From Sorghum bicolor (taxonomy: Eukaryota; Streptophyta; Magnoliopsida; Poales; Poaceae), in the NCBI RefSeq assembly GCF_000003195.3, contig NC_012870.2, positions 54,747,595-54,811,594 on the forward strand: 64,000 nt of DNA, given 5' to 3'. Below the pieces are notes generated by a model that ran no database searches, had not been told where the DNA came from, and saw only the letters and a list, made by a program, of their open reading frames with translations. Shown here piece after piece: positions 47,106 through 59,290 of this stretch (position 1 is its first letter; every line of letters begins with the position of its first letter). Position numbers and translations under genes: made by a program.

Positions 47106-48852
47106 AAACCCAAAGTCAACACTTACTCTTATCGGACACCGTATCCTCCTGCATATGATTTAATCCTGCTTCCAAATCGGTACAAGGTGCCGGATTTTAC
47201 TAAGTTTTCTGGACAGGATGATACATCGACCATGGAGCATGTCAACAGGTTCATCATCCAGTGTGGGGAAGCTGCTAACAGGGATGAATTGAGGGTTCGA
47301 CTGTTTTCATCATCTTTATCTGGATCGGCTTTCACCTGGTTTATATCATTGCCTCCTGATTCAGTGATTACTTGGGCCGATCTAGAGAAGCAGTTCCACA
47401 AGTACTTCTTTTCTGGAGTCCATGAGAAGAAGATTACCGATTTGGTCAGATTGAAACAGCGCAATGATGAATCGGTTGAAAGTTTTGTTCAGAGATTGCG
47501 GGAAGTCAAGAATAAATGCTATAGTCTGGTTTTGGACGATCGGCAGCTAGCCGATTTGGCTTTCCAAGGATTGTTGCCACATATCAGGGACAAATATGCT
47601 TCTCAAGAATTCGAGAGCCTGAGTCACTTGGTCTAGAGGATTTCAGACCAGGATATTAAGCCCTTTGAACCTAAGAGAGCTTGAAACAAAAAGGTGTCAT
47701 TTGTTGATGTGGTAGCAAGCTCAGATTCTTATGTAGAGCCAGTCATCGGCTTGGCAGAGTGGGTGAAGAATAAGAAGCCGATGTCTTGCCCTTTTGGGCA
47801 TAAAGAGCCAGAAAAGTTCGCATTTGATATCACCAAAGCCGATAGGATATTTGACTTTCTACTTCAGGAAGGTCAAATCAAATTGTCACCCAATCATGTA
47901 ATTCCATCGGCTGAAGAGTTGAATAAGATGAAATACTGCAAGTGACATAATGCAACCTCTCATAGCATCAATGAGTGCAAGATTTTTAGACAACAGCTGC
48001 AATCGGCTATTGAGTCTGGGAGAATCAAATTTGATAGTCCCAAAGCTCAGAAGCCAATGAAGATCGATCAACAACCTTTCCCAACAAATATGTTGGATGC
48101 TAAGGGAAAAACCAAGGTTTTGACGTCGGAAGCAGCTGAAAGGAGTGCATCGGTAGATCCTCAGCATCAAATTACTGCTGCCGATGCCAAAGGAAAAGGA
48201 TTGATCCAAGAGAGGACTAACTCAGGAAGGCCTCCCCGATCTGGTATTGTGATAACTCATAGAAGGCCTCAGGAGACTTGGCAGCAACGTGAGGATCGGT
48301 ATCGACGTCAGAAAGAAGACTATCATCGAGAAGAAGAAAGACGCCGACAGGAGTGGAATCGACATAGAGATCACTGGAACTGCCCATTCTTTATCCATTG
48401 CTGGGAACAGAACATCAAGTTGCCAACTGTTAGAGATTGCCCTGAGTGCAATGGTTATGATTGGTATGACAGATCCGATCGGCGCTATCACGATGATGAT
48501 CGGCGATTTAATGGGCCGATTAGGGGGGAAAGCGTCAGTTCATGATCACCTGGGGGGCAGGCTCAGTGTACATGATAGGCTTGGTGATCGTGTTGAATAT
48601 TTTCCCAAGAACCACGAAGAGCTTGAAGAGATGGCTAATGCACGAGTTCCCGATGAGTTCATATTTTGCATGGATGCTAATACTCACCGGATGGAGTCAA
48701 GGGAACATCGTCGTCCATCGGCAAGGCAGTCACCACTTCCCCCATGGTGTCTAGAGGGGTTGACTAAGACACAGAAGAGGAGACGGCAGCGCGAAAGACG
48801 AGAAGAGCTAAGCAAGGGCGAGAACTCTGGTCAGTCTGGGGATCAACAATAA
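47106..48852 (+). pseudogene. Element D gag, C-terminal part
   Basis: Continues from 34808 with KPKVNTYSYRTP and the gag core SAFTWFISLPPDSVITWADL. Stops replace Gln near 47634-47636 (after LSHLV), Trp near 47683 and Trp near 47943 (TGA within the CK-H zinc-knuckle-like motif). A frameshift near 48530 moves the frame for the Arg/Glu-rich end, which closes near 48852. Gag would form the particle; this copy is dead. Confidence 0.82.
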
Positions 48853-48891
48853 CCGGATTCTAAGGGGAAAGGGCCATCTGCAAATGTTAAC

Positions 48892-49572
48892 ATGGTATTT
48901 ATGTTGCCGATGGAGTTCCTCGCGCCATCCAGTGATGATGAGGAGTTGGAGTTTTCCAACCAGATAGCTCAGTTGGCTCTAGTTCCGATGACAGCTATCT
49001 TTGAAAAACCTGCCGACAATGAAAGGCAGCATCTTAAAGGAAGAGTTGATAGTCAGCCGATGACCAAGATATTAATTGATGATGGAGCTGCAATCAACAT
49101 CATGCCGTATGCAGTCTATCGGAAGCTTGGAAAAGGGGATCAAGATTTGACCAAGACCGATATGATGCTGAAAGACTTTGAAGGAAATGTGTCTCCGGTT
49201 AAGGGGGCAATCTACGTCGAGTTGACCATCGGCAGCAAAACCTTACCGACAACTTTCTTTGTGATCAGTGGAAAAGGTGCCTATAATTTGCTGCTAGGGA
49301 GAGATTGGATTCATGCCAATTGTTGCATCCCATCTACAATGCACCAATGCTTGGTTCAGTGGGTAGGTGACAAGATTGAGATTGTCCCGGGAGATTCTTC
49401 TTATGTCATTGCATCGGCAGAGGCGGATACGTATGAGAGGACTAGGTGTATCTCGGGAGAAATTTGGGAGAAGGATTTCCTCAAGGTTGCCGATTATGAA
49501 ATTCCACCGATCCAAGTAGTCGGTTCTGATGAGGGTTTTTATTGGATAGGTTCGCTGATGATGGAAAATTAG
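48892..49572 (+). pseudogene. Element D protease
   Basis: The frame reads MVFMLPMEFLAPSSDDEE and contains the retropepsin active site LIDDGAAINIM (near 49070-49105) and the later LLLGRDWIHAN block (near 49290). Both key motifs are intact, and the frame is open for 226 codons to a TAG at 49570-49572. In E the same frame continues further into the RT region. It would cleave the polyprotein. Confidence 0.82.
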
Positions 49573-51344
49573 GCCAGGGATTCACATCGGCCGATGATTT
49601 GGTAGAAGTAGATTTAGGTAGTGGTGGTAAGCCTAGACCCACTTTTATTAGTGCTAAGCTAAATTCTGAGTGTAAATAGCAGTTAACCGATTTGTTAAAG
49701 GAATATAAAGATTGCTTTGCTTGGGATTATACTGAGATGCCTGGTTTGGACCGATCAATTGTTGAACATCGGTTGCCCATCAAGTCTGGATTTCGGCCAC
49801 ATTAACAGCCAGCTCGCCGATGTAATCCTAATATTCTTCCCGATATTAAGGTCGAAATAACCAAACTTATTGAAGCTAAATTTATTCGGCAGTGTCGGTA
49901 TGCCGAGTGGATTTCCAATGTTGTTCCGGTCTACAAGAAAAATGGGAAGCTTCGGGTTTGCATTGATTTCAAGAATCTTAATAAAGCTACACCGATGGAT
50001 GGCTACCCAATGCCAGTTGCCGATCTACTAGTTGATGCTGCGGCTGGGCATCGGATCATCAGCTTTATGGATGGCAATGCAGGATACAATCAAATATTCA
50101 TGGCTGAAGAAGATATTCCAAAGACTGCATTTAGATGTCCTGGTCATGTTGGGTTGTTCAAATAGATAGTCATGACCTTTGGCTTGAAAAATGCTGGTGC
50201 TACTTATCAAAGGGCCATGAATTTTATCTTTCATGAGTTCATCGGGAAGCTGGTGGAAATTTATATTGATGATGTGGTGGTTAAGTCTGGAGATTTCACA
50301 AAACATCTTGCCGATTTGAGAAAGGTGTTGGAATGCACACGGAAGCAAGGTTTGAAGATGAACCCTAACAAGTGTGCATTCGGTGTATCGGCAGGACAAT
50401 TCCTTGGTTTCATGGTGCATCAAAGGGGGATTGAAATTAGTAGGAGATCCATTGATGCTATCAATAAAATAGTTGCTCCTACCAACAAAACTGAGCTCCA
50501 GTCCTTGATCGGCAAGGTAAATTTTATCAGGAGATTTATATCTAACTTGTCTGGTAAAATTTGTGCGTTCAGTCCTTTACTCAAATTGAAAGCCGATCAA
50601 GAGTTCGTATGGGGAAAGGAGCAACAGTTGGCTTTAGATGAAATCAAGAATTATTTGGTAAATCCTCCAGTTCTGATTCCACCTCAGCAAGGAAAGCCCT
50701 TCAGGTTATATTTGTCTACCGATGGGATGGTCATCGGTTCGGCTTTAATTCAAGAATTTGAAGGGAATGAACGTGTGATTTAGTATTTAAGCAGGAGATT
50801 GGTTGATGCTGAGACCAGGTATTCGGCCATTGAGAAGCTGTGTTTATGCCTATATTTCTCATGTACTAAATTGAGGCACTATTTACTATCGGCCGAATGC
50901 ACTGTTATATGCAAAGATGATGTGGTCAGGTATATGCTATCTATGCCGATCATGAGTGGCAGAATCGGTAAATGGATTTTGGCACTGTCGGAATTTGATT
51001 TGCGCTACGAATCGGCTAAGACGGTTAAAGGACAGATTATGGCCGATTTTGTAACTCAACATTGCGGTGCAGTGGAAACTTTGGAAATTGTGCCTTGGAC
51101 GTTCTTCTTTGATGGATCCATGTGTGACCGGGGGGCAGGAATCGGCATAGTGTTAATTTCCCCTCAGGGAAGAAAGTATGAATTCTCCTTGCCGATTGTT
51201 GCCACATCGACAAATAATCAAGCTGAGTATCAAGCTTTAATTAAGGGGTTGGAGTTATTAAAAGAGGTTCGTGCTGACACTGTTGAAATCTTCGAGGATT
51301 CTATGCTAGTTATAAATCAGCTAGCTGGAAGTTATGAATGCTGA
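49573..51344 (+). pseudogene. Element D reverse transcriptase and RNase H
   Basis: The order is KIDFKNLNKATPMDG-type RT motifs, YIDDVVV at 50262-50282, the connection region, and RNase H with FFDGSMCDRGAG and TNNQAEYQALIKGLELL. Stops occur near 49678 (Gln in E), 49804 (Gln in E), 50163 (Trp in E), 50779 (Tyr in E) and 51342. The open piece 50172-50783 is the longest. The reading matches E throughout apart from these stops. Confidence 0.86.
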
Positions 51345-52775
51345 ATTGAGGTTTTAATAACGTATTACGAAAGGAGTATGCAACTGTTAAAGGAATTCTA
51401 GGATTTCCGATTAGAGCATGTTTCTCAACTGCATAATGAAGAGGCCAATCGGTTGGCTCAACATGCCTCGGGATATCGGCCCATGTTAAACACAATATCG
51501 GCAATCAGTGCCGATGATTGGAGGAAACAAATCGTTGATTATTTGAAGGATCCATCCAAGAAAGTTGAGAGACGTGTTCGGTTTCAAGCCGCCAAGTATG
51601 TGCTCCTTGAAAATGAACTGTATTATCAGACAATTGATGGAATTCTTCTCAAATGCTTAGGTGATGATGAAGCTAGAAGTTTAATGGGGGAAATCCATGA
51701 AGGAGTATGTGGAGCACATCAGTCGGCTTTTAAGATGAAATGGATGGTTAAGAGGAATGGGTATTATTGGCCAACCATACTTGAAGATTGCTTTAAATAT
51801 TTCAAGGGGTGTCAAGGATGTTAGAAGTTTGGCAATGTTCAAAGGGCACACGCATCGGCCATGAATCCCATTATTAAACCTTGGCCGTTCCAGAGATGGG
51901 CTACTGATCTAATCGGCCAAATTTACCCACCATCAAGCAAAGGACATAAATTCATCCTGGTTGCCACCGATTACTTCACCAAGTGGGTTGAAGCTATTCC
52001 TTTGAAGAAAGTCACATCGGCCAATATGATTGATTTTGTTAAAGAGCATATTATTTACCGATTTGGAATTCCTCAAACAATTACTACCGATCAGGGTACT
52101 ATGTTTACATCAGGGGAGTTTGATGAGTTTACAATTGGTATGGGAATTAAAGTATTAAATTCTTCTCCTTATTATGCTCAAGCTAATGGATAGGCCGAGG
52201 CATCTAACAAAGGAATTATCAAGCTTATTAAACGGAAGATTGAAGAAAATCCTAGGAGGTGGCATACGTTGTTAAATGAAGCTTTATGGTCGTATCGGAT
52301 GGCTTGTTATGGATCGACCAAAGTCTCGCCTTATCAGTTGGTGTATGGACATGATGCAGTGCTACCTTGGGAAATTAAAACTGGGTCTAGGCGACTATCT
52401 TTTCAAGATCAATTGGCTGCCGATGATTATACTACTTTGATGACAGACGAGTTGGATGATCTAGCAGGACATCGGCTAAGGGCTTTGATAAATATAGAAG
52501 AAAATAAGAAGAGAGTTGCCAGATGGTATGATAAGAGGGTAAAGGCTAAGGAGTTTGCCGATGGAGACTTAGTGTGGAAACTAATCTTACCGATCGGGAC
52601 TACAAGTTCAAAATTTGGGAAGTGGTCTCCCAATTGGGAGGGTCCCTATAGGATAAATCGATCTGCTCCTGGCAACGCCTATATCTTAGAAACTCTCGAA
52701 GGAGTTGAATTTCCCAGAGCATTGAACGGCAAATATTTAAAGAGATATTACCCCAACATATGCCTTGATGCATGA
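51345..52775 (+). pseudogene. Element D integrase
   Basis: The zinc region IHEGVCGAHQSAFKM with CFKYFKGCQGC is at about 51690-51823. The catalytic core has RWATDLIGQIYPP, TTDQGTMF and YYAQANG, followed by AEASNKGI after a TAG at 52191-52193 where E has Gln. The C-terminal domain (52269-52775) ends YPNICLDA. Stops near 51342, 51401 and 51822 also interrupt it. D-D-E residues are otherwise in place. Confidence 0.86.
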
Positions 52776-52931
52776 AAGTTGAAGTGCCGATAACATTCCT
52801 ATCGACTGAATCAAAAGTGTATCTGGGGCCGGAATTGATGTTTCAAAAGGTGCCGATAACAATCCTATCGGCTAGACCAAAATATCAGGAGTGTTTAAAA
52901 GAAAAGAGCAAATATGTCGCCGATGAAGAAT
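52776..52931. other. 156-bp convergent gap between integrase and antisense gene in D
   Basis: The same length and arrangement as 39337-39492 in E. The ends of the two genes face each other here. Confidence 0.8.
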
Positions 52932-55900
52932 TCACATGTTTAACAAAGCCTGGATCGTCGATATGGCGCGTAGACAGATCTGGTTGGCTTCTTCTATCTC
53001 CTTCATGTCATCATCGGCAGAGCCCTCCACTGGCTTCAGCTTCTTCTTCATCTGCAGTGCTTTGCGAGCTTCGACATTTCGCTCTTGTTCAAGGAGCTTG
53101 ATCGCCTCAGGCAGCTAGTTTTCTTCTTGTTGAGCTTGGGACAAAGTTTCTTCTACCTGTTTGAGTTCTGCCAACAGGGCTTCTCTCTTTGCCGATAGAT
53201 CATAGATCTTGTGCTTCAGCGCATCTCCTGAGGATTTCAAGATGCCGATGCTCTTGTGCTTTTCATCAGCAAGGAGCTTCACTTTTATCATCTCTTCTGA
53301 GAGTTGGGCGTGATTAGCTCTATCAGCAAGGCGCTGAGCGGCCTTTTGATATTGAAGCTGCCGACTTTCTAAGTGAGCAGCCTTGAAAAGGATCTCCTCG
53401 GCATCGGTAGGAATTTGGCCTCTGAGGATCTTGAATAGAGCCTTGGCCAGATCGGAGTCGTCGACCAATTGGGCCGTGTCTTGGTGAAGAAGGGCTGATA
53501 ATTCTTCTAACTTTGCTCTGATTTCTGCCGATGAGATTCCAATAGCTCGAGAAGAACTTGCCTCCTCGCCTTCATCTTCAGAGATCTCGATGGCGAAGGA
53601 GAACAAGCTGTCGGGAGAATACTGTTCCTTAGGAAGAAAACAAAATAAGTTATTCCATGATTAAGTACTGATGACAATGAAAGTAGAGATTGGATAACTC
53701 ACTTGTTTTAGGGCTATCTCTCGCCTCTGACTAGATGACGCCGATGGAACCACGGGCTGATAGGCTGGGATCGCCGATGAAATTATGTCAGCTGAAAGAT
53801 TGATAGAAGTGATTAATAAAGTGGAAAAATAGGTTCATAGGTAGTAAATGGAAAGTATATTACCTTGAGGGGTTGCAGTGCTTGTCTGGATCGAGGAGAC
53901 TACCGATGCTATGATTAGGCTTGCTGGATCGGTGGTCTGCTCGTGTACATCAGTCGGTATTTCTTCTGGCTGAGGTACCTCTGGCTGGAGTTCTTCCACT
54001 TGGGGTTCTTCTTGTAACTGAGGGGGAGACGGAATCTGCTGAGTCTGGGTTTCTGGAGAAGAAGGGGATGACTCTACTGGAATCGGAGATACTGGGGGAG
54101 GAGAAGGCGTTGCTGTTCTTTAGCGCTTCGATTGTGATCTGGTACTCTTGGCACCTTTTCTCTTTGGTTGACTGGACTAGGGGGCATCGGAAGTTGTGCT
54201 TCTGGTCTTTGCTGATGTACCGGTGTGCTGATATAACAGTGAAAATTTATGAGTACAAGTGTGATAGGTATAAGAGTGGAATCGGTATGAGTAAAAGAAT
54301 TTGGAAATTCACCTTGAAGGCTTGTGCTAAAGTAGAAGCAGCTACCGATGGAGATACCTTCGTACGCTTAGTGGTGACTTTCTTGCGACGCACACCTCGA
54401 TGCATTATAGCGGCCAAGGATGGAGCTTTATTGCCGATCAAAGAAATCGGACCCGATGGAAGGAGCTCAATCGACTTACCACTCCTGCTGACCAATGGGG
54501 GTGTGTCATCGACCTGTAATACAACATAGAGAGTGAGTTAGCGATGGAAGTAAGAGTGAAAGGATTGAAACATCGGTTTAGAAATACTTACAGTGTTATC
54601 GGGGACTTTGTATTGAGGGTCAATCATGCCACGGTATGTAAGAGCCGATCTGCAGAACAGGTGCTCTTTCCATTCTTTCCACCACTGTTCGTATGCTTGA
54701 GTAATGAAGAGGGCTGGGATCCAAGCTGATAGATCGACATCTGTATCGGCGCTTGGTGGAAGCTGGGCTACCCTGATCCACTCCAGATGGCTGGTGATGA
54801 TCTCCCTCGGCTTTTTCACATTGGCGTAGCAAAGTGCAATCAGCAGTTGGCCGAAAGCCAGTTGACGAGCTAGTGCCGATGGATTGTAGAACTCATAAGT
54901 CAGATTAGAAGCTTTTCCACTGCCGAAGAAGTTCACCGGTATAGCTCTGGGAGTGATAATTGCCATCATCACCTCACGATCCTTGTTGAGAGCGTCATTA
55001 AAGGGGTGGAAAGTCAGAGGGAATCTGGTGTCTGGATCTTCATAGGGCATCCATGCCCGCTGTTCTCTGGTCAAACCCTCATACAGAGTTTGGAAGAATC
55101 GGCTAACCTCGTCTGCGTTGCCACCTGTGCCAAGTAAAACTATGGTGGCTTCGTCAAAGTTCAGAGGGGAACGAGTTGCCGATTCTTCTTCACCCAGTTC
55201 ATAATCCTCGGCTATGTCCCAGGGGAAGCGTTGTGCAAAGAGGTCAAACTCAAGGCGCTTGTGCATGTGAAGACTGAGCCACATATTGATGAACCACCAG
55301 GGACCCCCTAAGTTGCCGATGGGTTGACCAAGTAGTAGTTTCTGGGCTACCTAGTGGAGGAGGTGATAGGCCGAGCCAAGCAAGTATCGGCCACGGGGAA
55401 ATCGGCCGCCATTGGCTAATCTTTCTGCTGCCGATAAGTAAACTGAAGTTGGTCCTGCTGATCGTCCACAGAATACTAATTTATCCAGCCACCTTTTCAG
55501 AAAGGTGGTCTGTTCTTTTATATTGACAGGGCCTGTTCTTCGGTACTTCTGGATGTACCCTGACCAACCGCCGATAGAGCGAGTTTCCACCTTAGCGCTG
55601 GGTTTGATATCAAACATGTGGGTGGTATCGGCAGTGGATACATCTAAGTCGGTGAGCATAAGCACATCGGCAAGTGTGGGAGAAGCAGGGCCATGGCCAA
55701 ACACAAAAGCATTGGGTGTGTCTGACCAAAAGTATGAGGCAGCTATCAGTAGCGACTCATTTCTCTCCATATCGGCAAGGGACAGTCTAATGCACTGATC
55801 TAATTTCCGTTCACCCCATTGGACTTCATTTGAATTACTGACTCTCAGAAACCAATCCTTCCATCCCTTGGTAGGACTGGGCCAGGAACGGAAGGCGTCT

Positions 55901-56188
55901 TTCCATAGATCTAAAGAAAAATTCTTAGCTCTGAAAGGGATTCTGTTTGTCTCTGCGTTTATAAGATCGGTGGGATCTAGGTTCCCTAGTGGACCAAGGC
56001 ATTGGAGATGGGGTTGATCGGTAGGAATAACGATTTTATCGGCCAAATCCTAGAAATTTTTGGGAGTAAAAAGAAGAACAAAAAGAAAAAGGATTCGGTA
56101 AGACAGATTGCGGATGAACAGGAGTACGATAAAAGTATAGGAAAAAGGGCAGTACGCTGACCTCAGGAACGACGAAGTTGATGGCCAT
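52932..56188 (-). pseudogene. Element D antisense gene: plant mobile domain protein
   Basis: Read on the minus strand: exon 1 is 56188-56162 (MAINFVVPE), exon 2 is 56049-54592 and exon 3 is 54513-54313, all with GT-AG borders and phase 0. Later exons lead through a Pro/Gln/Glu-rich part (about 54225-53862) to the coiled-coil exon (about 53635-52932) with SEDEGEEASSS and AEIRAKLEELSALL. Exon 2 holds the plant mobile domain. Defects are few: TAG near 55349-55351 (Gln in F) and TAG near 53112-53114 (Gln in E). The splice acceptor of exon 2 is intact, unlike in E. If spliced, the product would be nuclear by analogy with host proteins of this domain; its role is unknown. Confidence 0.82.
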
Positions 56189-56337
56189 CTCTTCGCAGGG
56201 GAGAAGATCGAGAACTTGGGAGTTGTTGGAGGAAGTTCTTGTTGGAGTTCTTGGAGCTCTCGAATAGTGCCGCCGTCAGGAAAGCAGAGTTGGGGCTGTA
56301 GAATGATGCGATGGAGAAGGAGTACCCGAGAAGGAAG

Positions 56338-56345
56338 TATTTATA
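56338..56345 (-). promoter_or_regulatory. TATA box of the antisense gene in element D
   Basis: TATAAATA on the minus strand, about 150 bp from the ATG at 56188. Confidence 0.75.
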
Positions 56346-56746
56346 GGACAAAACGGGCAAGGGCAAATTTGACTTATCTCTTCGCCATATCCGTGAAATC
56401 CGAGGATACTCAGGTGGATATGGTAACTATTTACATGGTAATCAAGGGATTGCGCAGGTGATTTGACAGGAAGCGGTCATGATCTGGAGATATTTCACTG
56501 TGCGGGATTTCTTGGTCGGTCCATCGGCAGTTCCCTCTAACGGTAATATTGCTGATGGTCGTATAAAGTGGAGAGATCCGGTTCGGAAGGTTGAGGAATT
56601 CGAGAAACCTGCAGGAAAATCAGGCCAAGGTTGTTCAGATTTAAACGGTCGGTTACCAAATTGGGAGAATTAATTGCGGAAAGGCATCATTACTACAGAG
56701 AATTTTGGAGCATTAATGATTTCATACTTTGAAATTGGGGGGCATG
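56346..56746. other. Element D: region between antisense promoter and 3' LTR
   Basis: About 400 bp without a protein, homologous to 35516-35916 in E. It ends in the polypurine tract GAAATTGGGGGGCATG at 56731-56746. Confidence 0.6.
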
Positions 56747-57434
56747 TGTTGACACCGTTTTTTGACACGTATCCAGAGACCAGTAGAGTATAGATCGGTA
56801 CGTGGAGCAACGGTAACTAACTTGCAGAAGAGTTGCCGATGAGGATAGTTGCCGATGAAGAAACGATTGAATATGACTAAGTCCAGAGGTGGTGACGTGT
56901 TCTTGCCGATGATCAATATTAGTGTTTGCCGATGGCCATAATAAGAAGACTGCCGATGACTCTGAAGGGGAGCGTGGAAGTTGCCGATTGACCTGTGGCG
57001 GTGTTCCGGTCGGTTACGAGGTGGTGGTTCTATGTTTTGCTTAGTTATTTAAAATCGTTTTGTATACAGATTCTGTTTATTTTGGAATTCGAGTCCTAGT
57101 CGTGTCTGATTGTAGCTCTTTGAGCAGGGTATAAATGTAGACCCTAGGGCCTTGTAAGGAGATATCTATCAATCAATCAAACACAAGTTTTTACACAATC
57201 GTCATATTTTCCTTTTATTACGAGTTCTCAGGAGTTCGTCGACTTAAGCTCGGCGTATTCTCGAGTTCCGCGTGAATACCTGTTGGCCGTGACATCCGGG
57301 CGCATCGCTATTGTCGGGACCAAAGTATTCAAGTTATCACCTTTGCCGATAGTAAGGTCAAATTGGCTGGCACGCCTCAACGTTTGAATTGGGTATTAGC
57401 CCTTTGTGTTTGCAGATCTACTTTTGCACCAACA
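56747..57434 (+). repeat. Element D 3' LTR
   Basis: 688 bp, TGTTGACACC...CACCAACA, followed by GTAGT. It is shorter than the 5' LTR by an internal deletion; other differences number about 26 by eye, close to 4%. Confidence 0.92.
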
Positions 57435-57439
57435 GTAGT

Positions 57440-59290
57440 ATTTGTGGTATAAGGCATAATGACATTGCCTTCTCTCTCATCCTACTCTAATAAGGCTTTA
57501 ATATCTGGAGCTCATAGGTGGGAGATAAAGTATACATACTCACAAGATATTTATTGTATAATCAAACCATAGATCCAAAGAAACAAATCAATAAGTCAAA
57601 TCAAGATGTGCATGTGTGGCGAATGAATGGCGTATGGTGATGATGGTGATAACAATGGTGAAAGTCTAATTCTACTTTTGCTCTTTGAGGGGATACATAC
57701 CTTTCTTGCTCTTTGAAACTTTTTTAGGAGAATGAGATGCTCTATCTTTTATTTTTCTTTCCTCTCAGGTGGGTATCTTGTACCCTTAATTCTACTGTCA
57801 GACACTTGTCCATTTTTACCTCTCGTCTCACTTTTTCTTTTCTTTTGAGGTTCCGGGCACTTGCTCCTTTTTATTTCCTCGTTCTTTTATAGAGCACTCA
57901 TCTCTTGAAATAATATAGCAAGTGGTAGTAACCAAGATAATTGGAGCATTTATTTCACAGGGGAAAAACATAAATATTTTTGGCTATTCTCTCTCAGATT
58001 AGGAGTAGAATATTTTTGGGTGTTTCTGGAGATGGAAATGGGTGGATATATGTGGATGCGTACTTCCGGAGTAGAAGCAGCATGTGTGAGTGAATCGTGT
58101 AAGTGAATCTTGATTTAACCACATGACAAGCTCCTAAGGGTCTACACAGCTTGACCACACTCAATGCTCATAAGTAGTAAAAAGTAAATGTGTGGCTCAA
58201 AGTCTAGCAAGCATGTATATATGGCTGTGGTAGGAATTTAAACTCTCATCATACAGGAACTCATCATGCAATATTTTAAAGATTTTCAAAGATAAAATTC
58301 TTCAGAATTCTAGCATCTCTAGGAACAGATAAACAGCACCTCAATCTTCCCATATCATATCCGTTAACAACTTAGACTTCAGATCAAGTTTTCTTCCCAC
58401 AAGTTTTGGTTTAGAGCAAGCTTTAAATTATAACAGTTATGTCTAAACTTGAGAGAGATCTTTAAATTTGAAAATTAGGCAGAGCAACTATTCATCATGC
58501 TAGAGTTTTATTATTAAGATTCAGTTTAGCATAGCCACTTTATTTATTTACTAAACACACTAAGCAAAAGACATATATATATATATAAGCATAAAATCTT
58601 TATTTGGTTTTCCATAGTTATGTATATTTATATTATAATGTAGTATAAGTATAAAGATAGATAGGAATACTTAGCAGGATAAATGGGGGTGCTCTCCCCC
58701 AAGCTGAATTTTGACGTAATTTCTTTTGATGTAGCTAGCAGGTGGCAGAGGTGTATTTGAAAGTCGGCAGTATCTTGACAGCGATTAGAATGTCCTCCGT
58801 CTGCTAGTCTTCTCGATTCTTAGATTTTGTGGAGCTCAAATAAACAACAAAGCTTTGTGGAACTGAGTAAGTTTTAGCATAAATATCTAGCCTTTATCAT
58901 GTTGAGCCTCCTCAATAAATGTTACTCTCTATTTTTATATTTTTGTTTTATAAGGCAGGAAAGAAATATTTATTTTATTTTTATGCCACCACAGTGAATG
59001 TACTTATGGGTTTCATGCCACTCGTATACTCACATGGGGCTTACTATTTTTTTAATATTTTTATTTTCTTTTTAAGATAGTATGAACATGATTAACTAAG
59101 TAAACTGTTTAAATAATTGAAAGGGAAAGGATAGCTACCAAGTTTACCTCTTGGCAAGGCGTTCGGTGTTTTTAAGTCCTCCGAACGGGACTCTCCGTTT
59201 TCTAGTTGTCCTAGGATTCATTGGGTGGCATAGTCGGTGCTTCTGGCAGCGCCTCCTCTTCATTTATAGTTATCTTCTCTTTCCATACCT
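57440..59290 (-). other. Element C: non-coding 3' internal region, continued
   Basis: Continues 32483-32877 without loss after removal of D (GGTATTTGTGGTA is rejoined). Homologous to 9960-11800 in A. No recognisable protein. Confidence 0.65.

Larger units (their letters stand above)
32883..57434 (+). mobile_element. Element D: Ty3/gypsy (Tat-type) LTR retrotransposon, split by E
   Basis: The LTRs are 32883-33596 and 56747-57434, with GTAGT on both sides (32878-32882 and 57435-57439). With element E and one GGATA copy removed, D is about 12.26 kb, close to the 12,292 bp of E. It reads gag, protease, reverse transcriptase, RNase H and integrase on the + strand, and an antisense plant-mobile-domain gene between integrase and the 3' LTR. 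The order pol then antisense gene, and integrase after RNase H, place it in the Ty3/gypsy Tat group. Many stops show it is dead. Confidence 0.93.
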
